A stretch of DNA of 64,000 nucleotides from Dendrolimus kikuchii (GCA_019925095.2 CM034406.1:11775388-11839387), one strand, 5' to 3'; shown: positions 12,604 through 23,615, counted from the stretch's first letter. Notes: generated by a model not told the origin, from the letters alone. Numbers and translations: made by a program.

Positions 12604-13374
12604 AGTTTTTTTATACAGGGGAAATCCGATTGAGGACCATAGGCGGCGTGAGGGGAAAAGTTAGATGCCCGTGTGTGGGTGGCACTAGCATCTCACCTAC
12701 GAAGTGCTATTGCCACGCCGCAGTTAGGGATATCCATTGAAACCCATGTCCGATCCTCGAACGTCCTTTGTTCGGACGGTGGGCTCGCTTGCGCATTCAC
12801 CTCCAGCCCGGACGAATGATGGCCGGACCTGTACGGGCTGGCCCCACCATTTGTTAGCCGGAGAGCTGGGTCTCTCCGGTTACCACAGGTCTCACCACGA
12901 GTTGAAGCGGGGGCGCGCATATCAGCCCATGTCTCTCCTTTCCAGCCTTTATATGCGGGCGGATCCGATCTCCCCGCCGTCGTCTTGGACGACCCTTCGA
13001 CACCGCCGCCGGTTGTGGCGGGACGTTAGCGTGGCGGTCTGCTTCTTCTCCCGCTCGGCCGCCTCCTTTGCAGACATTACAGTCTCGCAGAAGGAGGCGG
13101 CTTCATCCCACGCGTCGGCGCTCCCGACCATTGCCTTCACCACGGCCGGGAGGGACAAATGGCCGATGGCCGTGATAAGATCACGGCGCTGCTCGTCCCA
13201 GGCTGGACACACTTGGAAGGTGTGTAACACCGTATCTTCATCACTGCCGACGCAGTGGTGGCACTTTGATGTCTACTCACGCCTTATTTGACACAGGTAC
13301 CTCCCGAAGCATTCGTGCCCCGAAAGGACCTGCAACAGGCGGAACGTCAGGGTGCCTCTGCAGCCATTCTGGCA
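12604..13374 (-). mobile_element. R1-like retrotransposon, 5'-truncated, minus strand
   Basis: Near-identical 13-mers flank it: ATGGCGTTCATGT at 12591-12603 and ATGGCATTCACGT at 13375-13387 (11 of 13), a decayed target duplication. The left edge is a run of T, the reverse complement of a poly-A tail. Inside is the C-terminal part of an ORF2 on the minus strand and a 3' UTR of about 340 bp. It belongs to a different subfamily from the 1-4338 element. Confidence 0.85.
12949..13370 (-). pseudogene. R1-like ORF2 C-terminal fragment
   Basis: On the minus strand the frame reads through LTFRLLQVLSGHECFGRYLC and CHHCVGSDEDTVLHTFQVCPAW, then CETVMSAKEAAERE near its end. The same order (GCFDKYLC, CRQCGAPDTALHTLVECAAW, CETVMSLKEAAE) ends the ORF2 at 3500-3850. 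One in-frame TGA interrupts it near 13275. Only about the last 135 codons are present. Confidence 0.82.
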
Positions 13375-13437
13375 ATGGCATTCACGTCATAATTTAACCA
13401 ACAGTAAGGCAAATAAACGGTTAATATAGGAACTGAC

Positions 13438-14091
13438 TACTCATGAACAACCTGGAACTAACCATCCAGACAACACACGCCATTCCTTGTTCTGTTCTTT
13501 CATGTTCGAGTCGTTTCCTATTATATCCCGAATAGGCTTGCTCCGGGCAGCAATCTTTATACCCCCAAAGCGGCAAATGTTTATAATTTTTACAATAGTT
13601 TCTGCAAACATATAACAACAATTCATCTTTATTTATACAATTTTCGTAAGTATTAATTTTCCATTTCACAGAAATCAACAAACTTACAAACATGACATGT
13701 GTAATTTCAACGATACGAACAAAAATGAATGTTACTAATTTAGTTATGAAGACATTCTATTGCTATATTCAAAGAATAGACAGAAGACAGAAACGCTACA
13801 ATCATCTTGCCTTACACATACTTAGCTGACTGAACTACACATCTGTGTTTATTATAATTAGGGGAGGTTTATGCGAGTTGAATGCTCTAAGTATCATGTT
13901 CGTATCTCGTATTGTGTTTGTATTAAAAGGTCCACAGGTCAGTAACTTTGAGTTTTGTTTATGTCTCTCACATATCGATGCTATGTTAAATCTAAATACA
14001 TTTTGTTGTAGTTTAAAACTTGTTAAAATTTACCTGAAATATGTAGAAAGAAGTCTGTCTAAAAGTTGCTTGATAAGCACTTTATAGTAGA
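13438..14091. other. Intergenic DNA without recognised features
   Basis: I see no supported gene. The open frames at 13421-13693 are short and resemble no family I know. Confidence 0.45.
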
Positions 14092-14600
14092 CTAGGATTG
14101 AAAATTCCCGCGGGATTCCCAGGTCACAAAGTATCTCAGCATTTAGAAAAAGAATGTAAGTTATCTCGTTTTAGTGAAAACTGTCTCGGAATATGCTAAT
14201 TTTTTATGCATTCGGACAACTTTAAACCGCTCTCGGGAAAATACCCGCGGGATTCCCGGGATAAAATAATAACACATTTTATTACATTAAATTTGCTATC
14301 GATCAGTAAAAAAATGACACTGGAATTCGACTTTTTTAATATAGACATTTTAAATCATTTCCCGAAAAATTTTGCGCAGATTTAAGTCTTAGAATTTGCT
14401 GTCGATCATCGAAAACCGCATCAAAATCGGCTTAGTAGTTTTACGTGAATCCCGTACAAACAGATAAACAGACAGACAAAATTCTAAAAAAAATTGCATC
14501 GTGTTCTCCATCGTTTATATAGTGTATTCCAGTTCTTTTTAAAGAGCTTCAACGTACAGACATGGCATTGTTAGAATTTTATAATATTATAAATTTAGTA
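14092..14600 (-). mobile_element. Non-autonomous Helitron, minus strand
   Basis: CTAG at 14092-14095 is the reverse-complemented 3' end. The internal blocks CCCGCGGGATTCCC, GCTATCGATCAG and AAACCGCATC.AAATCGGC recur at 15752, 30850, 41063 and 45948. Helitrons end in CTRR and leave no target duplication (family knowledge). The 5' boundary is approximate. Confidence 0.6.
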
Positions 14601-15751
14601 AAATAAATTCTTAATATGTATATCATAGTACTTGTTGTTTGAAGAAGTAAACAAAACAATTTTACTTTTACAGTAAAATCAATTAAGAAATTTTTAGTAA
14701 CTTCATACAAACCATCGCAGCCTGCTTGATTTTATATGGGTGTAGGGTATTGTCACAAATTCCTGTAAGATTATGTATGATATTAAAATTGTAACGGCTC
14801 ATATAGTTTATTAGAATATACTTTATTGCACACAATGTTACAAAATAAATTCATTCATACAAACGTAATGATAAGTACAATGGGCAGTCTTGTCGATGGG
14901 AGGGATTTCTTCTAGACAACCTTCGGACGGACAGTAACTCGATATGGATGGGGGTAGGTATGCAATAGATATAATATACTAATATACCTATATATACGGA
15001 AATATATAGGTAAATAATATTAATGGAAATGTATACTTAAAATTATTATTATTCAATGTTTAAACAGTAAAATTATTTCTGTTATGAAATTTTTAAAATG
15101 ATATCAAGGTATTATGCACGCACGCTATTTTATGTAAGTAAATAAATTATTTTAGAACTTGTTGTAAAATATGTCAAATACCTTATAATCATTTTTGTGT
15201 GCTTGGTATATAATTAACAACTATTATAAATTCGCAGATGACATTGTTATATTCTCGCGACACAAAGGTAAGGCAATAAAGTAGGTAAAGCATCGCTTCA
15301 ATAATTTTGTCATCTACCCACATTTTCTATATGTTGATGACCGACGTAAAGAGGCCCAAGGGACCGTGACTTATGTACATTTTACAACCGGTACCGTGCG
15401 ATATTCTTCTGCAAGCTGTAAACTGAACCAATACATTTGAGAGGAATAAATAAATAGCAAAAAATAATGTCAGGCTAAATGGTCAGTATAGTCTTATTTG
15501 TTGGATGGATAGTTATAATAAATTACAATATTAAATCACTTCACATAATAACTGACCGTATAACGCAAATCATCAAAAGTTTAGTTCTAGTTAATTATTC
15601 TCGGTGAAACAACACTTCCGAGTGGCACTTTGCATGCTGAACGTAGAGATGGATTTTACTAATTCAGCACTCTAAATTGCAATGGGCCTGCTAAACTTGT
15701 TAAGTAGACTATGATCGTTTATAAACGATTCTCAACTAATTATATCTTACA
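14601..15751. other. Intergenic DNA without recognised features
   Basis: The DNA is AT-rich; short inverted or simple repeats only. Confidence 0.45.
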
Positions 15752-16045
15752 CTAGGATATGCCCGCAACTTCGTCCACGCTTGACTTGAAATTCCCACGG
15801 GAATCCCGGGACATAGACCACCGCAGCATTAAAAAATAATGTAAGCTATCTTTTTAGTGAAAACTGTGTCGTAATTAGCTAATTTTTATGCACCCAAACA
15901 ACTTCAAACTGCCCCCGGCCAAATTCCAGCGGGATTCCCAGGATAAAAAGTAGCGCAGATTTTAAGTCTAGGAATTTTCTGTCGACCAGAGAAACCGCAT
16001 CGAAATCGGACAACTAGTTTTTACGTGAATCCCGAACAAACAGAT
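15752..16045 (-). mobile_element. Non-autonomous Helitron, minus strand, truncated
   Basis: It begins CTAGGATATGCCCGCAACTT, the reverse complement of a typical lepidopteran Helitron 3' end, and follows the 14092 copy through GGGATTCCCAGGATAAAAAG and AAACCGCATCGAAATCGG. It stops at CCCGAACAAACAGAT. Confidence 0.65.
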
Positions 16046-16084
16046 ATCTGTGGAGATTTAATCTCTCTTTTCTTTCACCATATC

Positions 16085-16505
16085 ACGTCATACATACATA
16101 CATACATAACTTCACGCCAGTTCAATTGCGGGGTAGGCACGAACAACAAAGCGCCATTTAGGCTTAATCTTACACACCTCACTTGCTTCCCTGACATTCA
16201 TAACTCTTGTCATATCATATCACCAGATATTATTTGGGGTCGGCACAATGTGTCTTTTTCTTCCACATTCCTCTATTCTGACATACATCTTTTGTCACAC
16301 TAAAAATCATCATGTCATCCTTTACACAATCCATCCATCTCTTTTTGTTCTACCTTTAAATTTGTACCAATCCGTCTTGTAGTTTAACATTCTTTTTGTC
16401 ACGTGCATCTTCTTCCTCTTAATTTTTCAGTCACGGGTACAACTTTCAAAGATCTCCTTATGTACTCATTTCTCACCTTATCCATTCCTGTAACACCAGA
16501 CTTAA
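16085..16505 (-). mobile_element. RTE-clade LINE 3' end, minus strand
   Basis: On the minus strand the sequence runs from ORF C-terminus through a short 3' UTR to a (TATG)n tail, seen on the plus strand as CATACATACATACATA at 16089-16104. A second 3' UTR copy lies at 16684-16815. Confidence 0.8.
16230..16500 (-). pseudogene. RTE-clade RT C-terminal fragment
   Basis: The minus strand reads SGVTGMDKVRNEYIRRSLKV then VPVTEKLRGRR, a nonsense codon, and after a shift KKRWMDCVKDDM and NRGMWKKKTHCADPK ending at TAA (16230-16232). These are hallmark blocks of RTE-clade proteins. At least one stop and one shift inactivate it. Confidence 0.82.
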
Positions 16506-16683
16506 TATCCAATATATTTTTATAAAACAGGTTTCCATTGCCGTTCTATAGCGCTTTCTACAAAAATCCAAACTATCTGAAAACTGTATGTGTATATACA
16601 TAGACACTCCTAATAAGTATAGTTTTATACTTAAATGTTCCTTAGTGAATCCTTTGAGAATTTAACTATAAGTGCTCTTCAAT

Positions 16684-16820
16684 AGCAGTATACATACATA
16701 CATAACTTCACGCCAGTTCCCTTGCGGGGTAGGCACGAACTACAGAGCGCCATTTAGGCTTATTCTTATACACCTCACTTGCTTCTTTGACATTCATAAC
16801 TCTTGTCATGCACGCTCGTC
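16684..16820 (-). mobile_element. RTE-clade LINE 3' UTR copy, minus strand
   Basis: It shares CATACATACATAACTTCACGCC, GCGGGGTAGGCACGAAC and CACCTCACTTGCTTC with 16089-16210. It breaks off after CATAACTCTTGTCATG, so only the last part of the element is present. Confidence 0.72.
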
Positions 16821-17246
16821 TGTTCTTAAGGCTTCAATAGCAGCAATTGATATATAACTTCACACTTACAACCAAATAAAATTAAATCTAATTCACACAC
16901 CAGAGCGCATTGGCGCAACCTCAGCATAAATATAAAGGAAGCAACAACTATTTCCTTCGGCCAATTGAAGCCACTAACAATATCCATAGTAATGCATCCG
17001 TAATGCATGAATCTGGGGTAAAGAGGAACAGATTTTTCCACAAATGCACGTGTATTTTCAGGACTGACCTTATTAAATTTTCACGGCACATTCAACCTGA
17101 TGTGGATCGGTGTCTGCGGAATTGCTGGCTTTTTGGTTTTGTAATTTTTTTTTAAATGCTGCGTATAATGGAAGTTGATGCTTATTCAGTCCGAATTGAG
17201 CCACGAAATTGCATTTTTAGAATACCTGAACCAATTTGGCCGTGAC

Positions 17247-17790
17247 AGCATATTGATTAGCGCGTCGCGTCCCAAACTCGAACCGCGCGGGTTTGGACCG
17301 ATTTCAATCTTGGCCTGAAAGCATCCACCACTTAGGAAGTGTTCTAACCTAATACTTTTTATTGCAGGAGTTCAGCAGACAGGCAGCCGGCCCACTTGAT
17401 GGAAAGCGGTTACCATCGCCTATGGACATTTGCAACATTAAAGGTGCTACAAATGCGCTGCCTCTCTCTTAAGGGAGAGACTGGAACCTGGCCACTAATG
17501 CCGGAACACAACCCAAGTTTGTTATGGCGACATACTTTAGACCAGGGGTGGTAGCCATCCAGTCGGGCAAATGGCTCTTACAATAGGCCGGCCGGCCGCA
17601 GGAAATTGTATTCTTTCTCCGTTCGGCCACGGATATAAATGCATATTGTTACGATGATCAAGTGCTAACGGAGAAAGTAAACATCGTTATGAAATTTACA
17701 CATCACATGATGATAAGCGTATAGGTATACGGTTCTATACATGGGAGGCCCCATACCAGCAGTGGGACGTTTATGGACTATTATTATTAA
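17247..17790 (+). mobile_element. SINE-B, interrupted by SINE-A
   Basis: The 5' part (17247-17354) keeps GCGTCCCAAACTCG, a B-box-like GGGTTTGGACCGA and CCACCACTTAGG. The 3' part (about 17636-17790) resumes with GCATATTGTTACG and ends with CCAGCAGTGGGACGTTTATGG and a TTATTATTA tail. The two parts are contiguous in the SINE-B copies at 45189 and 60642. Confidence 0.75.
17355..17635 (-). mobile_element. SINE-A inside SINE-B, antisense
   Basis: Antisense order: TTTTTATTGCAGGAGTTCAGC, the AAGCGGTTACCATCG block, GGAACACAACCC, ACCAGGGGTGGTAGCC, then GCAGGAAATTGTATTCTTTC and the 5' end at CACGGATA. There is a deletion after GGCAAATGGC. Confidence 0.85.
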
Positions 17791-18048
17791 CTAATTTGGT
17801 AAAACCGGAACAGCTATGAATTTTTCATGTCTGTCCGTTTCTCTATCGGTTATTCACAGACATATGAATAATTATAAAATTAATGCACAATACTGTAGTC
17901 AAATTGCATAAAAGGCAAACATTAGGGGTGGCCACCCCACAATGTAACTGAAGGTTGAAAAGAATGTTTTCAGTATACACAACCGTGTGAAATGTCGTAA
18001 ATCAGATTTTAATAAATTATGACGATATTCTTTAATAAATATAGTATT

Positions 18049-18103
18049 TAAGTAACTTTTGAAGCTAATTTCCACATTTCGGAAATTAGCTTCAAAAGTT
18101 GCA
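18049..18103. repeat. Perfect 20-bp inverted repeat (hairpin)
   Basis: AACTTTTGAAGCTAATTTCC and its exact reverse complement are separated by about 7 bases. A second smaller hairpin (TTATGACTG...CAGTCATAA) follows at about 18107-18133. Confidence 0.75.
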
Positions 18104-18149
18104 AAAATTATGACTGTGGATGTACAGTCATAATAGTATCAGTTAATAA

Positions 18150-18433
18150 GTTAGAGGGGAGTAGAACAGAACACGATAGAATATAATAGAATCTTCTTTA
18201 TTGCACAGAAGAAAATAGTACTCATTAGAATTAACAATATTTCAACTAGTACAATCGGTGATTTTATCCCTAAATTATTTCATTTAGGGATAAATTATGC
18301 AATTTAGGGATAAGATCACCGATTGTACTAGTATGAAATATTACTAATTATGATGTGCACTACTTTCTTCTGTGCAATAAAGAGTATTCTATTCTATTCT
18401 ATTCTACCCTGTTCTGTTCTATTCCCCTCTAAA
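18150..18433. mobile_element. Foldback MITE with about 130-bp arms
   Basis: The left arm starts TTAGAGGGGAGTAGAACAG and the right arm ends CTGTTCTATTCCCCTCTAA. Matching inner blocks are CTTTATTGCACAGAAGAAA, ACTAGTACAATCGGTGAT and TATCCCTAAATT, so nearly the whole element can fold into one long stem. The right arm carries extra ATTCT repeats. Confidence 0.85.
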
Positions 18434-18920
18434 TTATTAGCTATGAAGTATGAAATTCTATAAAATTTTAATTAGAAAGCTTCATAAATAATTTCAACCA
18501 AAATTTGGTTTGATTTTATCATTTTGTATGAGTGCACTATATCAACCAATATTTCTAAACCCAAGTCAAATATTTTTTTAAGGTTTTATAGGGTTTAAAA
18601 AGACTAGTTAACTACCAAATTAAATAATACCTTAATCATCTGATATTTTCATTTATAAATGGTAAGAATTTCGACGTTAACATTTCAGATATTCTACAAT
18701 CTATTTGAAATAATAATTTACATAAATGATTTTATTTCTACGAAAGTAATTTGAGTTTATGTTTTGCATAATTTGTAAGACTATTGAACGAAATCGTTCA
18801 AGTATTTAATGTTTCAGCACTATAAAGTTCGCATTTAAAACAGTAATAAATTTAATTTAAATTTTTAACATCTCAACCAGACATCAAGGCATTATAAATC
18901 ATATATGTAACTTAAGCTCA

Positions 18921-19213
18921 CCGTAGAGCAACGGAGAAAGAATAAAATTTCCTGCGGCCAGGCGGCATGTCGTAGGAGGCGACAAACACCCTATAGCCTG
19001 GTGGTAAGGTATTTGTCTGTCTGGATGGCTGACACCTCTAGTCACACCTTGAGTTGTGTTCCAGCATTAGTGACCAGGTTCCAGCCTCCCTTATGAGAGT
19101 AGCAGCGCATTTGTAGCAGCACCTTTGGTGTTGCAAATGTCCATAGGCGGTGGTAACCGCTTTCCATGAAGTGGACGGTCTGCCTGTTTGCTGAAAACCT
19201 ACAATAAAAAAAC
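18921..19213 (+). mobile_element. SINE-A, near full length
   Basis: It contains GCAACGGAGAAAGAAT, CCTGCGGCCAGGCGGC, GAGTTGTGTTCCAGCATT, CACCTTTGGTGTTGCAAATG and the final CTACAATAAAAAAAC tail in family order. Confidence 0.85.
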
Positions 19214-19325
19214 CCCTTTCAGAATCATTTGAATCATGAATGTTGACAAAAATGATAATTTTCTGTCATATATTTTTTTTATAATTTAAGGGCCGTCTCG
19301 ATTAAGTATAATACCACGCTTTCAC

Positions 19326-19615
19326 AGAATATCGGTGTGGAACGTTGAGCCTTGTGTTAACCGTATTTTGTGCAATGAGTGAGAGTCCTGCTGGTCCACT
19401 ATCTCCACTCCCCCCCCCCCTATGCCTTCCCCCTATTCCAATCCCATATCCCATCCTTTCTATCCCATTTTTGTCTGATCACTGTCCTCCTCCTCTTTAT
19501 TCCATCGTAAAGGCTGGCAACGCAATGGTCTCGCCCCTGGTGTTACAAACGTCTATAGATAACGGTAACCACTATCCATGAGCTGGGCCTTCTGACCTTC
19601 GCAATCAAAAAATAT
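19326..19615 (+). mobile_element. LINE 3' UTR, CR1/Zenon-like
   Basis: A pyrimidine-rich stretch (CCCCCTATTCCAATCCC...) leads into GGCTGGCAACGCAATGG, CTGGTGTTACAAACGTC and GGTAACCACTATCCAT before an A-rich end. This is the usual 3' UTR layout of abundant lepidopteran CR1-type LINEs. Its last 90 bases resemble the 3' part of SINE-A. No coding part remains. Confidence 0.6.
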
Positions 19616-20149
19616 TAATCAAAAAATTAAATTCTCCTTTAAGGTTTGTGTATGGTAAAATGACATTTTATATTAATGAAGTCCCAAGATACAAAATTGA
19701 AACTTTAAAATAACAAATTACATCTAAACTCGAATGCTTCGGGAAAACCCGCAATTAGAAGGCTCAAAATCGAACCAAAAGGCGGGATCATTTAAACAAA
19801 TTTGCAAGGCGCTTCAATTCTGAAACAGGTAGTCTAATTTGTCTACTTAACCGGCCTTTTGTGTTCTCCGATCCTTCAATTTGCTAGTGTTGTAATAATG
19901 GAGGCTCAATATCAATAGAGGCTACAAACTTTCAACTCGAATCTGGAGCCCCAAAACTCTAATTTCGGTTCAGGTTCGATACTGTAGTACATGGAAACTT
20001 GACCTGTATTTAAAATTACGAGATAATGATTAAATTATAATACATATTTATTTTATATTGTAGATAATCATGCATTAGGCATTAATTTAACTCAAAAATA
20101 ATGTAACATTAAAAAATTAACGCTCTAAAGTTCTACCGTGACGTCACCA
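19616..20149. other. Intergenic DNA without recognised features
   Basis: I see no gene or clear repeat. Confidence 0.45.
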
Positions 20150-20265
20150 AACGCTTAGTAGACGTCACACGCAACCAGAAGGCTGGCATCTATTTTACTC
20201 AAAGAGTAAGCGTTGTTATACAACGTGGCATCGCTGCCAGCCTTTGGGAACGTTCCCGGAAAGTG
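20150..20265. repeat. Palindromic mini-element, AAGGCTGGC family, copy 1
   Basis: Ends CCAGAAGGCTGGCA and TGCCAGCCTTTGGG are inverted repeats. The core AAGCGTTGTTATACAACG is shared with the 23755 copy. Related copies are at 23755, 59630 and 62020. Confidence 0.65.
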
Positions 20266-21143
20266 GCAGTTGTGTGGGAATATTAAAAATTCCCGAATAA
20301 AGCAACCCACGATATACAATTTCGAAAAATTAGGCGGTAATCACTCAAAAGCTCAGGTGCTAGAGTTAGCTTTAATCTGGAGATCATTCCAAATTGCTGT
20401 CTTTAAAATAACTTCATAAAAAGAATGGTTTAAAAGATTTCGAGACCTTTACAGCACTATTAAAGTCGGATTGCCGAAATTAAATTTTAAAGATCTTTGT
20501 CCCTTTGATGCTACCAACCATAAAATGAGATTTTCCAGAATAAAGTGGTGCAGAAACTTTACTTTTTCGCCCAAGTGAGTTCGATACATATTTCTTTAAC
20601 TTATATTAACTGTTTATGGCTTTTCGTATATTTCCTTCGAACAACGGTATTATATAACAATTTCACTGACTTATTGTATGATTTCAGAAAATCATTATAT
20701 TGTAACCGGCTCGTAAAGGCGAGCAGTATTAGTACAGCGGTAAGTACGACAAGGATAGTCGTATGGAACGGAAGATGTCGGCTGGGAAAAGTTGATTGGA
20801 TAACGCGGTTAGGAAAAGCGGGTACTTGTGGAAATAATTTGATAGGACAGGATTTTAAATTAAGCGGCGCGAACAACAACTTTGACCTATTATAATCCGA
20901 TATCTGTCACTCTCTAGTGTATCATAATTAAAATTAAGGTTTTATATACCTACATACTGAATTTTCTTACATATATTTGTATAACCCTATCCAAGAATTT
21001 ATTTTGCTTTTGTCGACAGCTCGATGACGGAACAATTATTACTATCCGTGCGCAGAACGTATGCCTTTTATATATATAGTATTAATCTATGGATTTGCCG
21101 ATAGCCTTATGTTGTCACGAGTCAATCAATGGTCAGTAGGGTT

Positions 21144-22001
21144 CGGCCGGCGGCTACACGGTGGAGGCAATCAGGCCGCAGCTGATGGAATGGGTCACCC
21201 GCGAAAGCGGAACCCTGACCTTCAGGATGACACAGATACTTACCGGACACGGGTGTTTCGATAAGTATCTGTGTCGCATTGTGGGCTGCTTGCCTTCCCC
21301 GGAATGCCGCCAGTGCGGCGCACCCGACACGGCGTTTCACACGCTAGTCGAGTGCGCGGCATGGGCGCCGCAGCGTTTCGAACTCGAGACACAAGTAGGA
21401 GCGATCGACTCGCGCTGCAGCCTGGTGAAAACCATGCTGCATAGCAGCGATACCTGGGGGCAGCGGTTACTTTTTGCGAAACGGTAATGTCTCTCAAAGA
21501 GGCCGCCGAACGAGATAGGGAGAGGAGTATTACTGCGCGTACTAATGCGGCTCGCGGACGCCGGCGGTTGGCTGGCATCCGGAGACGCAGGTATGCATAT
21601 GACTTCCCACCCTGAACAATACCGCTTCGGGGGGCCTTTAGCTATCAAGGGAGCAAAGGACTCATCACCCCCACTGACGAAGTGAATGTGTTCTGATTCC
21701 CGGGGCACATTCAGGCACTTTTTGCGCTGGATCAGACTGGGCGTAACTACGTTCTAAGTCTCAGCCTTTCCTTCATAAAAAGCGCGGGGCACATGGGAGG
21801 AGGGTGGTTTTAGTGGCTAGTGGCTGTTGCCCGTGCAACTTCTCTGAGTCTCCACGCAAGCTGGCTTGATTAGTGTTCGGATTGCCCCTTGTCAAACGGG
21901 AAAGCCCTCATGATCAACTATCGTCTAATCCCTTGCAAAGGATCCAGTATTGTGCGTAAATAGCATTTCTTTTTATTTCATTGAAAAAAAAAAGAAAAAA
22001 A
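21144..22001 (+). mobile_element. R1-clade retrotransposon, 5'-truncated, with 16-bp target duplication
   Basis: AATGGTCAGTAGGGTT occurs directly before (21128-21143) and directly after (22002-22017) the element. The uninterrupted site is visible at about 9184-9199. The element begins at a point equal to about 3450 of the 1-4338 copy and ends in a poly-A tract. It contains the last part of ORF2 and a 3' UTR of about 370 bp. Confidence 0.95.
21147..21615 (+). pseudogene. R1-clade ORF2 C-terminal fragment
   Basis: The first part, ending at 21487, reads GCFDKYLCRIVGCLPS and CRQCGAPDTAFHTLVECAAW, closely matching 3555-3660. A frameshift near 21455-21465 moves the rest (CETVMSLKEAAE... to the TGA at 21613-21615) into another frame. 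It is dead on arrival through 5' truncation. Confidence 0.92.
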
Positions 22002-22109
22002 AATGGTCAGTAGGGTTGACAAAAAAGGTAACATAAATAGTTGTTGCAATAAATTTATTATTGTATATACTTTACATAAGTATATACAATAATAATAAGT
22101 AATACAATA

Positions 22110-22718
22110 TACACCCGCAGGGGGGCTTTGTGGCGAAGCCTTAGGTGAGTAGCGACACCTCGTACCTGACTCCGGGGGCCAAGGCAAGACCCCCGCCTCC
22201 GTGCTTGCCTTAACCAGCCGGCACGGAGTGGAAATCGCTAGAGCTAAGACTCATGCTCCAGGGGTGGAAGTGATAAATGGCAGCACGTCAGAAGTAGCTT
22301 CGGTGAACCTGCAGCCCACCTCTCTACACCCCTTAGCCACTCACACCCCTGTCTTCTATGGCATCTTTTGGGGCCCATGCAGGGAGTGGTGAGTCACCGT
22401 CTGCCCATTTTTCCATGTTCCCCGAACATTGCGACGGGCAGACGCCATAGTCCCTATATTCCCAGACCCCTAGTACTACTAGCAGTTCACCCCCATAGCC
22501 CGGTACTTTTTGTCCTCATTTCCCACAATAGTCCTACAGTGACCGGGGCTTGTCCTTGGGTGCATTACTATATGGTGTAGATAACGACAAACGCCGGTCA
22601 GTGTCACGCCACATTTACATTATATTTGTCAAAGGGCCTCTACGTGTTGGCCTTCCCATGGCCCCACGCAAGCCCTTCAAAAGTCCGGGCCTTTTTTATG
22701 GCCCGTGGTCTTCAAAGA
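22110..22718. mobile_element. GC-rich insertion of unknown class in mX
   Basis: AATACAATA flanks it on both sides (22101-22109 and 22719-22727), while the solo mX copy has this site uninterrupted. The insert is GC-rich, begins CACCCGCAGGGGGGC and ends GGTCTTCAAAGAA. It has no long open frame, no inverted ends and no poly-A tail. It may be a non-LTR 3' fragment with a short tail, but I do not recognise the family. Confidence 0.65.
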
Positions 22719-23123
22719 AATACAATACAATAATAGTAAGTAGTCATCGGCAAACCTGCGCGCGGCTTATAATGTCCTGATGCGTTACGGACTCGATATG
22801 TTATAAAGATTGACTTCATTTATAAATAAGTTTTAATCAATTTAACTTATTTATATATTTTTGCTAAAAATACTATATCAAATTATATTAAATAAGCCAT
22901 TTTTGTAATAAAGTAAAAAATAATAAAAAAGTGGAATAATTTTTAATTCCAAATCGATTACCTTGGAATTATCTACGTATAGTGTCGATGATTTAATAGT
23001 CTGTGCATTACATAACTCACGTAATTTTTACGTCACGCACAACAATAAAGTACGACAATGATGTCATAACTTGATAGACGTGCAAACGTCAAAAGTAAAA
23101 TAAATGCTTGGAAACAGTATAGG

Positions 23124-23600
23124 TACTCGTAATATTCTATAGGTTAAACTGTTAAGCCACGCGTGCGTCCCAGTCATTTGTCTTATACCCTGCAATGGAG
23201 CTTGACGAGAAGCCATGCATCACTCGATCGCTAATGGCCGATTTCACACATGTACAGCACGAACAGTCTCGCTCTGATACACTTGAAGGATATCCTATCG
23301 ATTTTGCGGATTGTAAGGAAATATTTGTTAAAGTACAAATCCGGGTAGTACCTTTCCTACCTACCTATATTTCTATAACAGAAAGCAATAATTATATATC
23401 TCAGGCTCTTTTTTAAATACGTATAGAATTACTACAATTACTTTCAATAATTTTTGTTACAGTATAACAGTGTCGTGTTATCATACAAACAAGTCATTTT
23501 ATGTATTGAGTACCTATCTCTATGTGTATGTATGTGTATCAATGTATGTAAGTGTTTGTGTTTATGTTTACAAACTAGGATTACTATGTGATATACACTA
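23124..23600. other. Intergenic DNA without recognised features
   Basis: An open frame at 23195-23416 has a non-repetitive sequence but no domain that I recognise, no splice context and no neighbour that supports it. Confidence 0.4.
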
Positions 23601-23615
23601 AAAATTCTTCACATT

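Larger units (their letters stand above)
12524..13437. mobile_element. MITE mC, split by an R1-like insertion
   Basis: The left part (about 12524-12603) reads GACCGGTTCC...ATTTATTCACTTGC and the right part (13375-13437) reads AGTAAGGCAAATAAAC...ATATAGGAACTG. Put side by side they match the intact copies at 44577-44708 and 56156-56287, whose ends are inverted repeats around GGTTCCTATAT. The split falls exactly at the duplicated target of the R1-like element. Confidence 0.72.
21044..22771. mobile_element. TIR MITE mX inside mR, itself carrying two insertions
   Basis: The ends CCGTGCGCAG (21046) and CTGCGCGCGG (22756-22765) are inverted repeats with 9 of 10 matches. With its two insertions removed it aligns with the solo copy at 9136-9346. 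Confidence 0.72.
20985..23123. mobile_element. TIR element mR, carrying nested insertions
   Basis: The outer parts match 52681-53173: CAGCTCGATGACGGA, ATTGACTTCATTTATAAATA, TTTTAATCAATTTAACTTAT, GTCGATGATTT.ATAGT and CGTCAAAAGTAAAAT. The 52.7-kb copy is uninterrupted where this one holds element mX, so mX is an insertion. Inverted ends are clearer in the 52.7-kb copy. Confidence 0.75.

Noticed and set aside
20545..20895. 116-codon open frame between repeats
   Set aside because: Composition is that of AT-rich non-coding DNA, the opposite strand is equally open, and no motif is seen.
23195..23416. 73-codon open frame with balanced composition
   Set aside because: There is no splice context, domain or homologous copy to support it.
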